Source: Rostrohypoxylon terebratum (Eukaryota; Ascomycota; Sordariomycetes; Xylariales; Hypoxylaceae). From it: 64,000 nt of DNA. This document shows positions 11,294 to 21,929 of the stretch, one piece after another (position 1 is the stretch's first letter; every line of letters starts with the position of its first letter). The position numbers and the translations under genes were made by a program. The notes under the pieces are model-generated. The model saw only the letters and a program-made list of their open reading frames with translations. It was not told where the DNA came from and did not search any database. Where the stretch lies: contig MU385868.1 in the NCBI GenBank assembly GCA_022497145.1, positions 186,001-250,000 on the forward strand, given 5' to 3'.

Positions 11294-12227
11294 TCATGAC
11301 AAACGCTGAACAATCCAATTTCTTACAAACCAAATCACCATGCTCAGTATCATAAGCATGAAGATCCATGATAGCAAGCCTGCTATTACGTGATCGCGGA
11401 ATATCTGCGCCGCGTCACCTTTGCTATTATTGTGCGGAAACGGGCGATCCGGTATAGGAACGTTTAGGATCTTGCACAGTGGTTCCCATCCTTGGCTGAC
11501 TTCATAGAAAAACAGCTTTTCTGGAGGTACAACTTGTCTTAAGTGCTCCTCATGCCTGCGAAGGGTGTCCTCTTCGATTTTCTCCTGCTTGTAGCGCCAC
11601 ATCATTATCTGATGGAACCGGTCGCGCCAAATCCCGTACACTTGGGTCTTGTGCAGCCACAGAACCACAATGGGGAGGTACCAAGTCCCCATCAAACTAT
11701 TTAGATAGCTCATGCTTTTCCACCAAGCGTCCTGATCTCTGGTCGTCGCAATCACAATCGCATCGGGGTAGACTCGCATGATTTCAGGGGTAAGCGTCGC
11801 AGCGGGGCAGTCCATCGTTGCGACGTACCCGTCGAGAACTTCGGCTATAAGCCAGTCAAGCTTTTTCTGATCCGAAAACGTCTGGGCTCTCGGCGCGAGC
11901 TCCATTATATCGAGCCAAGCTTTCATCTGATCGACTGGACCTCCGAGAGACTGGATCCCGGAGTCGTGGACGGGGCCATCGAGGAGAATGGTGAGAGCTT
12001 CGTTGAGAGTTTTAGTTCCAGTACGCGACCTATTATATCAAGTCAACTCCATTTTTCATTACTATTATAACACAAACCACATAATCTCAATAACGATTGC
12101 GATTACATGAAGGATTTGCTATGAGCTAAGAATTCCACAGCAAGCGACTCATCTCGACTTACATTCCAGCTCCAATGACACGAAATTTCGTCCCTGGTGG
12201 GCCTGGAAGCGAAGGACCCTGCCCCAT
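11294..12227 (-). CDS. fungal sulfotransferase-like (P-loop) protein with C-terminal membrane anchor
   Basis: Two exons, 12227-12163 and 12029-11294, give 266 aa. The donor gtaagt and acceptor atag rejoin FRVIGAGMSRTGTKTLNEAL, which contains the 5'-phosphosulfate-binding P-loop motif (GxxRTGT) at the N-terminus. Downstream features include MDCPAA, YPDAIVIATTRDQDAWW and a run of W/Y-rich helices, as in the ascomycete Sulfotransfer_4-type family often annotated as NAD-dependent epimerase by error. The last 35 residues are strongly hydrophobic (GLLSWIFMLMILSMVIWFV), suggesting a tail-anchored or ER/Golgi membrane protein. The acceptor substrate is unknown; family members may be PAPS-dependent, but activity is not shown for most. 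The intron is 133 nt, longer than most here. Confidence 0.8.
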
Positions 12228-15200
12228 GGTAACGAGCTCACGGTCACCAATAAGATGCTCGCTCAACTCCACAGACCTATCGCTAACGTCGGTGTCGCTA
12301 GGTTCTGGATACCAAAATCGTCCAAGTATCGATTGCGTCGTTCGAGCCCTAGATTGTATCATCAATCGCGAATATGGCGTATTTATACTCTCTGGAAAAC
12401 CATACGCCATCACCGATCGTCATGCTGCATGGTAGGGTTACAGAGTGCCAAGAACCGGGAAACATGTACACGATGTGCGATTCTCGAGTAGATTACATTA
12501 GTTATGCGGATGATTTTCATGGCTAAAATGTATACCTAGTAATCTTCCTACGATCAGATACTTGCTACTGATCGGTTCAAACGGCATCTGAAAGTACCTT
12601 ACCCGGCCTACGGGAATCTCGTGTGCCTCATCTCGCCTACGATGCCCCCCAGCAATTCCCCCAAATCTCCGAATTTTTCGATTTCTGCCTCATCAGTCCA
12701 CGAGGCGCCAAGCCGGCTGAAAGCCAAAGCACGACTGTGAGGAAGGCTTACTAAATGCCGTAATCGTTCAAGCTGAGCAAGATCTGCGTAAGGAGTCTCC
12801 TTCGCAATATATAAAGCAGGCAGATCGTCGCTCCCGGACTTTCAATACCCGTACAGTGCAACGAACTGATTCCCGGATTTGAAAACCTAAGGGTCTTCCG
12901 AAGATGTGGCAACGTTGCCTTCCAGTATCCGGGGAAGACGAAAAACTTGGCCTTTTATATTTTCGTCAGGGTGTAGTCGACGCTATTGGTTTCTCGCAGA
13001 AGGAGATAATAATCTTAACAACTATAGGATGGAGATAACTGTTATTAACTTAATTCATCTATGATTTCATATAAGTACAGATGAATAATCCTTGATAGTT
13101 ACACTAAATTAACATTCATATCACGAAAAATGCATGTGACTCCTTTCTTCCTAGGAAGGGCTATCTGTGACGGCTAGTAGAACTGGGTTTAAACACTTCC
13201 TCAGTAAATAATGCAAATGTCAAATACGTAGATTCCATTGTTAGCTAATATATAGACTCATTGCGTGATTATTCTTATAGATTATTTTTACATTTTTAGC
13301 TTACTCTAGTTAATCAAGTATAAAATCTATAAAAATAATATCACTTAGTTATTTCCCTCTACCTGCCCCATGAGTGGAAGCAGAGCACTGAGAGTGTCTT
13401 GGCCTAGTCACAAGCCAGTGTTTGTATTGAAATTTGTTTGAGAGGAATCTTGATAGTCAACAATAAACACATGCCAAGCTCAAATCTCTAGATGCTTGCA
13501 TTAACAATGAGATCTGAACAATAGCCTTCAATCGAATTCTAATGAAAAAGTAAGTTATAGTCACAACCTATTTGGCCTAACTACGCTGTGTCTTTCTTCC
13601 AGCAATCTTCCAACAGACTTTTGCTTACAGCTTCTCATGAATTTGGCGCAACTGTCACGGGCGAAGGTCAGAAACTTAGGCTAAGCCCGAGAGAGGACCC
13701 AGGGACCTTGCTCAGGCTTCGCAAGAAGGTATAGATGGTGGTCACCTGGGTAGCCATCAGGATGGAGTAGCTTAGCCTTTGCTAGTCAAAGGTTGATAGC
13801 TAGTACCTAGCTTGGGTGGCAACCACAGGAGGGTTGCTTAGGAGCTACTACGCGAAGATTGTTGTTGACGGTTTGAGAAGTTAGGTAGGCGAGAGCCACT
13901 TAGCCTTTTCTAAGCGACGGCTATATAGCAGATAGCAGCCCTCCTTGACTAGGTATATATCGATGAGGAATCCTCCTTTAGGTCTCAGAGAGTTAGCGTT
14001 ACCGCGGATTCTTTCACACCCCCTCCCTAGAAGCTATTCAGCAGCTTTCCTGCATTCAATTCTCACATGATTAGTTTCAGACATCGTACCTAGTACCCTC
14101 ACAGCAACCTGGATTACTAGCCTTCCTAAATTTCTAAGATATTCTAGTAAAGATACGATGTGAACAACTTGTGGTATGAAAGGGATATACAAAAGCTCAC
14201 AAGACAGTGAGCTCAATTTGAGAAAGTCCTAGATATTGATATCGAGAATTATCAAAGAACGAAATACCTAAGGCAACTCAATATTTACTAGGTTAGGTAG
14301 GTATATTCACTGACAATATTCATTGCTACTTGCGAATCTCAAGAAACTTGATTTTTCTTTCGAATCTGTAGATTTATAGTAGAGCAGAAGAAAGAGATGA
14401 GTCGTGATCGAGGCTTAGGATGCTAGCGAGATAATGGCCGTTTGCTGTTGGCTGCATATTAAGACGAATATTTTCTTCATTAACTAGAAGCTTTCACCTC
14501 CACCAACATACTTTGCATGCATATTCTAGACACCTTTGTTATGAGAATAGTACATCATTACTACTGAAAGTCTGGTTCTCGTCATTCTATCTTGCAGTCT
14601 CAATCATTGATATGAAGTCACCCGAACCAACTCATTTCGTTGCCATAGAAAATACTCCGCAAATCGCCTCGTAAAACAAAATAAAACAATATTACGTGAA
14701 AGCCCTTTCTATCAACGCTATCACATGTCAAATGACTTCAAAACCGCAAAATTTAGAGTATGAAAGCCACACCGCCACGCATGTAAAAGTGGAATATATC
14801 CAAGCCAGAAAGCTTGACCGCCTTATATTGCATACCATATCAGAAGTCATGCCGTGATAGTTATATGACAATTACGAGCCCCTGCATATAGCATGTAGTT
14901 GAACGACTAAATATTGGCAATTGGGCTCCAATATCATTTCACCAGTCGCTTTTCCCAATTATGCCAACCCTCATCTAATATTTAACTACCTACAACAACC
15001 ACTCAGAGACAATGATTTGCATGGAGATGACTGACATCATTATGGCGACACTCGGAACGATCTAATATCGCGATACGGGGTACGATAGAGTGGAAAATCA
15101 TACTAGCAATTTCAAAATCGAATAGAGGCCTAACTACCTCACACCAATTAGCAACACAGGACCACTTTAGCTAGGCACTTGGCAGCAGTTTTTATCCAAG

Positions 15201-16346
15201 CTGACTACAATACCTAATCACAGGCCACTTTACAATGTAAGAAGGCTTTAAACTGCTAGCACTTACGTCTTACCTATCTCTTTGATTCAGGTGAATTCAA
15301 GTATCAGTATCAACATCTACCTAGCTATGAAGCCTCCCACGATCTAGGTAATTCATCGCAGAGTCGACGTGACAAGGTCTACGCCTCTTGGCCACCCACA
15401 TAAAGCTATCTCCAACCTCCAGGCAACAGCGACTCCTTTCCCTATGAGACTCTTCCATATACTATGCCCATTTTTGGAGTCATCAATGCATGTCTTAGGT
15501 GTATCTTTCTGACTGGCTCGAGTCTCCAAAACCCCCCTGAACACATCTTGACATATGCAATAGCCTACTGACACGGTTGAGGCTCGGTTCCGATTAGCGG
15601 AAGTATTACATCAAATCCAATCTTGGTCCACCTAGCTGGGTGAGGTGTGTTCGGAAGGGTCGGTAAATTGAGGCCCGTTAAGGAGGCCATGTGTATGTCT
15701 CGGACTGAGAATCCGGACGGTAACATGGGGTTTGGCCATATCGTGGAAACTAAAGTCCGGGTGAGTCTGTCTTAGACCTGGTCAGCTTCAATATTTTCAT
15801 GTATTGTTCTCGAATCGTTTCCCGTTCTTGTCGATACGGTGACGATGGAATTGACTTAGCTAGTCGCTGAGACACAGCCACCAAAAATGGAAGCTCAAAC
15901 TTCTATCGACCTTTCTCAACCTCTACAAACACAACAACCTGGTTGAATATAACGGTCAAAATATACTATGCCATAGGAATTTGAGTTATTTCAACCGTAA
16001 TGAAGTTTTTTGAAGAATACACATTAAGATCTGTGTTTTTTTCAAACTTACTAAGTGAAGAAGATGGTTTCCCGGCGGCTGCTTCGAAAAGGGGTTCCCA
16101 CATAAGCGCGGTAGGCCAATAAACCGAGCCGGCGACCCATGGATGCGTATTTTGTTACATTTACGTTAGAAAAACCCATACCAACTAGTTACCTATTTTC
16201 TTAGTTAACCTTAGGTCAGCTCTTCTCTTGTATTTCGTACTGATACCGGCTTCGGATTTCAATGCTCTTCTCAGATCATCTACCGTCATAGATCAGAGCG
16301 ATATCAATACGTAGACGACATCAATACGTAGACGGTTACCAAAGGA
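12228..16346. other. AT-rich gene-poor region
   Basis: Over 4 kb with no supportable gene. Most of it is AT-rich with many stops in all frames. An island at about 13600-14020 is less AT-rich, with many TAGC/GCTTAG words, and could be a decayed repeat or LTR-like fragment. I could not find paired repeats or a coding remnant to prove that. The CTAGGTAGGTA-type motif occurs near 14290. Confidence 0.45.
16300..16336. repeat. two-copy 17-bp direct repeat
   Basis: The word atcaatacgtagacg occurs twice in immediate succession (spacing 17 bp) just before the ATG at 16347. Confidence 0.6.
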
Positions 16347-16472
16347 ATGGAACGCCATCGCGATCCTGCGCTCGGCAGCTCTGAAAGCGGTACTCCTTCG
16401 CCCATCTCCGCAATTGCCCAGCCTTTCGGACAGTTATTCGCTCACCAGGCGATGTATCACTTGACCACCAAG
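16347..16472 (+). CDS. candidate first exon, 42 codons, unconfirmed
   Basis: ATG 16347 opens a frame of 42 codons rich in S/P (begins MERHRDPALG) that ends exactly at a donor-like AAG|gtatgt. A possible acceptor (ttggaccag, about 16575) continues in frame for another 40 or so codons before a stop. Neither part resembles a family I know, and several frames around 16500-16800 are open on both strands, so this may be chance. Confidence 0.2.
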
Positions 16473-17520
16473 GTATGTCGCTACCTGCCTAGCTAGCTAC
16501 CTAGTCGTTGCCTACCTGTACGTAGCAGCTACGTAGCCTGATCACATGTGAACCGGACCGTCCCTTGGACCAGGCATTGCCGACATCGTCCGCACACACC
16601 GTAGAAATGCCGAGTTCTGGACTCTCTCCGGAGCCAAGTCCGAGGAGGGCAGGCTTCGTGCTTACGAGCTCCCACTCGAACCAAGGCAAGAATCCGCCAG
16701 GGTGAGACACACCATGCAGAACCTGATTGTTGCTGCCGACCTCGCTTTCTGCGTCGTTTTCCATCTTTCTCGAGATGGGATTCAAAGAAATGCCAACCCG
16801 CCTTAACTACCTGGTGTGCCATTCGTCTACCTCGTCTAACTCGTCAATGCTCATTTCCCGAAGGTTACCTGCCTGTACTGTAGCATGATCATCGGTGATG
16901 TATGGTATATTCGCGCCTGCTATAACCTCCGGGGCTGCGACCAGTAGCGAAATCCTAAAAGCCCATGCCCCATTTCCCCATTTCCCAACGATCGAGGAAT
17001 CGAGAATTAAAAATTAGCGCTTGGGAGGGTTGGTTGCAGCGATCGGATTTTTGTATGCCTATCTCAAACTTTTTCTTTCTTTTCTCGATTCGGGCGGCAT
17101 CGTCTGGGATATCTTCATTCGCTCACAACTGCCAGTTATCAGGCCGCGTGGTCTTTCTGAGATTTCGATAATTTTGCGATTTTGTGATATGTCATTTTTT
17201 TTTTTTGCCGAATTTACAGGAATGCCATCATTCCCAACATTCCCATTGTTTCTATCCGCCCGACCAACATTTCGACCCTTGGTGTAACAGATAGTGTCAT
17301 GGTCGTGGTCATGGTCATAGTGACGGTACCAATCTATTCTCTAAACAGTTTTAGGCTGTGATCTGACGTTGCGAGGAGTGCCGCGAGGATGCTGCGAGGA
17401 TCAATCGATGTTTTGCGAAGGCAGTCCTCAGTCTATTCAGTCTAGCCCCCTACTAGGTACGCTAGTAACTTGATCGAACAGTTTTATTGCCGTTCTGAAT
17501 CTCATGGCGGCCTAATACAA

Positions 17521-17580
17521 CTTGGAAGCCTTGGAAGCCTTGGAAGCCTTGGTAGCTTTGGACGCCTTGGACGCCTTGGA
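17521..17580. repeat. 9-bp minisatellite (CTTGGAAGC-type)
   Basis: About six tandem copies of a CTTGGAAGC unit; the later copies drift to CTTGGACGC. Confidence 0.85.
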
Positions 17581-17664
17581 AAATCGTTACTATTGCCTAG
17601 GTATATTTCGCTTCCAGACCCGATGAGAAAAATACAAAAAGTGATCTGTCATATTATATGTGAT

Positions 17665-17696
17665 GTGAATGGGTGAATGGGTGAATGGGTGAATGG
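17665..17696. repeat. 8-bp tandem repeat GTGAATGG x4
   Basis: Four perfect consecutive copies of GTGAATGG. Confidence 0.9.
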
Positions 17697-17932
17697 TAAC
17701 TGATTTTGTAACTTGAAATTCGCTTAACTTACTTACATCTTGGCATCTGACTGCTTGTACAGTTGTACTTCAGTGAACCTCTCATGCCCTGCGACTTGCC
17801 TAGTTGGGTTTAGCTAAGGTGGAATTCAGGGCATTTCCATTGGCTATTCTCACCACGCTACCAGCTTGCAGGCTTGGTGTCGAAGCTGCAGTAGTGAGGC
17901 TATGAGCTCTTTTACCATTGTGGTAATATCAA

Positions 17933-18003
17933 GCACAAATGGTGTAGCGGTAACATTCAACCCTTCCAAGGTTGAGCTCGGGGTTCGACTCCCCGTTTGT
18001 GCA
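17933..18003 (+). tRNA. tRNA-Gly (anticodon TCC)
   Basis: A full cloverleaf in 71 nt without an intron. The acceptor stem GCACAAA pairs with TTTGTGC. The D-arm contains AGCGGTA, the anticodon arm is CAACC-CTTCCAA-GGTTG with TCC at 17965-17967, and the T-arm is GGGGTTCGACTCCCC. The discriminator base is A at 18003. A T-rich run follows (acttttttcc), as expected for a pol III terminator. It reads GGA codons. Confidence 0.95.
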
Positions 18004-19450
18004 TAACTTTTTTCCTGGTTTCTTCGTTGTGACTCTGGCAGTCTGGTGGTTTAGTTTCTTCTTTTTGTGTTTTTTCATCTTTTATCATCCCACGTAGGAC
18101 CTAGGTATTGGCCTAGGGACTTACCCCTCTCTATTTTTAGAGTACGTACGCAATAATTCAGATAACATTAAGGTTTTATGGTTTTATGCACCTGTGCGCT
18201 TTGGAGGTTGTGCAACGGGAAAATAATAGGCCCCAGCAGCTTGTACTATGTAGGGACGGGATAGGGCCTACACCCATGTATCCGTGTACCGACGCATGTA
18301 CAATCCTAATCCTACGTTGTACAGTACTTCCAGATGTTTCCCCTACCCTACCTACATACCTAGTAGGTACTTTTTCAATGTTCTTGTTTCTTCAATGTTC
18401 CTCTTTTTTTTTTTTTTTTTTATTATTATTACCCTCTTCCTCCGCAACATCGGCAACATGGGCAAACATGGTTGCCTACTACCCAAGCAGGTTACATGCG
18501 ACTCGCCTCAGCTGACTTTCGCATCAATCATTTCTGATATGTATTTTTTATAAGGCGCATACGCATACGGTTGGGAGTTGGGAGAATTCAGATGAATATC
18601 GTCTGATCGCTTACTAACCAGACTAACAATTCATCCGGTATGCCTCAATATTAGTACTATATGCATCGATGACATGCCGGATAATGCCGCATAGATTACC
18701 TACCAAAGTCAACACTAAAGAATCTAAGTGCTTACACGTACAGGCACGTACAGGAATATCGAGATATCTATCTATCTTATAGAAATATCCGATCTATTAT
18801 CAATGAATCTGTTCTCTGTTATACAGTATATGCACATATGACTCGGGGGGATATGGATACTCAAATATGGCTTCCAAGTTACTCCTCCAGACGGGAACCA
18901 AATAAGCCCTTTGGGACTTGAAACGACGGCTTCATACCTTAACCAAACTGCCGGGTCTACCGCAATGGAACAACAGCTTGGCTAGCTTGGCGACCTTTTC
19001 TCTCTCCCACGCTATATTAGCTCTTTAACTTAACAGAGTGCAGTGCACTGTACCTTAGCTTGAGCAGTGCTCGCCTGGCAATCCCATCTTGGGAATCCCA
19101 TCTTGCGTTAAGCTGCGCTACCTGCAATATCGATCTCGTTTCCCGTAGATGGATAGATGGGCAGATGGACATATGGACTCACAGCTTGATTCGGCGCCAT
19201 TCAGTCGGGAGGGCGAGAGCGAGGTCCACAGCGGGCGTCTTCTCCCAATACGGCCTTGATACCGCTGAAAGCCATATAACTATATTACGCCACGAGGCAG
19301 CTTCGAGACTTCGGCCGACCTGTTCCTGGTCTCGTCGGCGCTCCTCTGGCGGTCGTGCTGCGGTGCAGGTGCAGGAACCGACTCCTGCACGCCGCACCTC
19401 CGGACCAGACACAGATTGAACAGTTACATGCCTGCAGCGTAACCAGGTAG

Positions 19451-19480
19451 TCCTGGTCCTGGTCCTGGTCCTGGTCCTGG
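19451..19480. repeat. TCCTGG hexamer repeat x5
   Basis: Five perfect tandem copies. Confidence 0.9.
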
Positions 19481-19888
19481 CTGGGAGTGGCCCTGGTAGT
19501 GGTTCTGGTAGTGGTAAAGTGGTATGTACATACCTACATACCCAGATTTAGGACGGGTATGACCCATAATGCATGTTGGCGGCAGCGCTACCATTGGGCG
19601 GCACGGGAACCGCCAACGCCCTAGGGAACGCCCTAAGATCTTCAAGTACCTACTTCGCGAGCACCGCGAGAGGGGTGAACAAGTGAACACGCGTTGCGCG
19701 CGTCCCAGACCAGAAAGATCGGCAAGGGGAGAAGGAGGGCTATTAATGAGGCATCGCAGGCGATCGCATGGCAAATCGTAGGCATATGTGGGCAACACTA
19801 ATACCGCGTTATTGAAAGTGATTTACCCAAGATTGACGTGATTGTCGTCCAAATACGAGGGAGCCTCACTATGCAAGAACCTTTCTAC

Positions 19889-19930
19889 CACCTAATCGCA
19901 CCTAATCACCTAATCACCTAATCACCTAAT
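19889..19930. repeat. 8-bp tandem repeat CACCTAAT
   Basis: About five copies, one with a two-base interruption (CACCTAATCG). Confidence 0.8.
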
Positions 19931-21454
19931 GCGCCATGTAAGCTGGGCAGATATCTCTTTTTTTTTCTTTGCCCCTCTACCTACTATTCGACGTATCTAC
20001 TACTACTACATACCACCGTGCAGCATGCAGTAAGTATTTTACATTACACCGACAGAAAAGAAAAAAAGAGGTCAGAAAAATCGGAGCAATTATGTGCCAA
20101 GCCTATATAGTCCTATGTCTATAAATGGACCCGTGGCTCAATTAGGAACTATCCATAATTCTTTGATTAATGGGTGTCCGTCTAGGTGACCTTCTTCGAC
20201 TATCACTTGTGCCCTCTCCGAGAAGATCGTCTTTTGGAGTTTCTCTCGCGGGCAAGGTGGACTCACAAGGACACAACAAGGACACTTCGACGACACAATC
20301 AGGAGACGCGAACGCGCATCCGGTCCGTTTATCCCCAGAAAAAAAAAGTCTGTCTTTTATTACAAGCGAAAGTGACGAAAGTGACCACTACGCTGGAGTC
20401 AGAAGAGGTACGATTTGTCAAATATTCGAGAATTTTGGATACAGGTACAGGGTATGTATGTACGGTATGTACCTACTATGTAATATTTTTAATTTCTTTT
20501 TTTCTTTTTTTCTTTTTTTTATTCTCCCAACCCCTGTTCCTACGCGCCAACGGGATTGATCGACTTTCTTGTTTTCGCTTCTCGCTCTTACTCGTCAACT
20601 TTTACCACAATATCGTTTTTTCCACAGCAACCTTTATTCTGATGTGTCGATGCGTCCGTGTGTCTGTGTGTTCGCGTCTTGGTCTGTGTGTGTCATGCTC
20701 TTCCTTTATTCTGCATTCTGTTTCGCTACCACGGTTTTCTCTCTTTTTCCATCGAATTCCATTCCTGTGCTGGCTGTGGTTCTGATACGATATCGGCCGA
20801 AAAAGCATCCCGCAGTCTTGGCCTGCATCTTAAACATCGCATCGTCGAGGAGGAGTGGTCAGACTCGGTAGGAGCCGACGGTGCCGAAGAAAGACGACGG
20901 GCATTCCTAGGCGAGCACCACGTGGTAAACGTGGCCAGCTGCTGAGTTTGGCAGCTTGAGCGGGAATTGCTTCCTAAATAATTTCGAACTAGGCTGTTGA
21001 CGCCCGCCCGCTATTCGCTTAGACGAGAAACATATTCCTGCTTACCTGGCGCTATTGGCAAAGACCCTTACATGGTATACATGGCATACATGGTACTCTA
21101 CGTACATACATACCTGTTACACTACAGTCAGGGTATGTGAGGTAGGCATGTATGGTAAGTATCCATACTATGTATGTACTCTCTTAGGCAGGTGGTGTCA
21201 GTGGGTCTATAATGTAGCTGTGTAGCAAGTCAGCCATCCATCGTGAAGTTATTGATGGATCGTGCATTAGACCCAAATTGGGATGGATATTATAAGTTAT
21301 TAATCCGCAAGACGATCCTTCAGGGTCCCCATAGTTCCATAATGCCCTCTTCCCCACCAGCCCACCCAAGAGCACGCTCTAAGACATTTTTCAGTCTAGC
21401 TTCCCCAGGAGGGGGATACCATAAACCGGAACATCCATTCGACTTTTTATCTCT

Positions 21455-21500
21455 TCCATATCCATATCCATACTCATATCCATATTCATCTCCATATCAC
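21455..21500. repeat. CCATAT-type hexamer microsatellite
   Basis: Imperfect tandem TCCATA/TTCATC words in the pyrimidine-rich strand upstream of the small Cys/His frame. Confidence 0.7.
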
Positions 21501-21812
21501 CATACACAACAACAACCTTCTTTAATCGCCTCAGCCACTACTTCTATATCTGTCCTTGTCCAACAACTTCTACACGTGCCTCTCTTCTTACCTTCAACAT
21601 AACCATTATACACCACATCATCAGTCGCCGCTGAACCTAATAGAGCTTTATTACAGCTTGTGAGTTGACCTTGCCCGCGCCTTATCGAGACCCGAAGAGA
21701 AATAGAGTCTAACCTGATTCCAATAGGCAAAAACCACCCTTTACTCGGCTATCACCAAAAACATATTGTTATATTCTTCATCCCACCCAAAGGGTAAATC
21801 TCAGACGACAAC

Positions 21813-21929
21813 ATGCATATGCACACGTGTGGCAACTGCGGAACTGAGTACACCACAGGCAGCTGTTGGTACTGCCATCCTCAAAACCGACCTCAACTAG
21901 AGGGGTCGCATACGGGACATTCCCACTAG
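21813..21929 (+). CDS. 38-aa Cys/His-rich mini-protein, putative zinc knuckle
   Basis: ATG 21813 to TAG 21929 encodes 38 residues with four cysteines in a CGNC ... CWYC arrangement (C6, C9, C18, C21, spacing CxxC-x8-CxxC) and six histidines (start MHMH, end SHTGHSH). Two CxxC knuckles at this spacing are the pattern of small zinc ribbons and rubredoxin-like sites. It is preceded by a long pyrimidine-rich stretch typical of fungal leaders. No intron is needed. I know of no named family; it could be a genuine small metal-binding protein, an upstream ORF of a longer transcript, or chance. The dense metal-ligand content argues against pure chance. Confidence 0.4.
   Translation: MHMHTCGNCGTEYTTGSCWYCHPQNRPQLEGSHTGHSH

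Larger units (their letters stand above)
16473..17932. other. intergenic with microsatellites
   Basis: A less AT-rich patch to about 16830, then AT-rich DNA with two minisatellites listed separately. No supportable gene apart from the doubtful continuation of the 16347 frame. Confidence 0.4.
18004..21812. other. gene-poor region with pyrimidine tracts and simple repeats
   Basis: About 3.8 kb with no convincing protein gene. From about 20480 the sequence becomes strongly pyrimidine-rich on the plus strand (long T/C runs to about 20790), resembling the promoter and leader sequence of strongly expressed ascomycete genes. No long coding frame follows; the next translatable unit with any motif is the small frame at 21813. 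A long non-coding or long-leader transcript is possible. Confidence 0.35.

Noticed and set aside
13863..14020. Solo LTR of about 155 bp (TG...CA ends)
   Set aside because: No target duplication, no second copy in the window and no primer-binding site found.
20186..20785. Plus-strand frame of about 200 codons
   Set aside because: Phe/Leu/Ser-rich translation of a T/C-rich leader-like tract; competing frames are also open.
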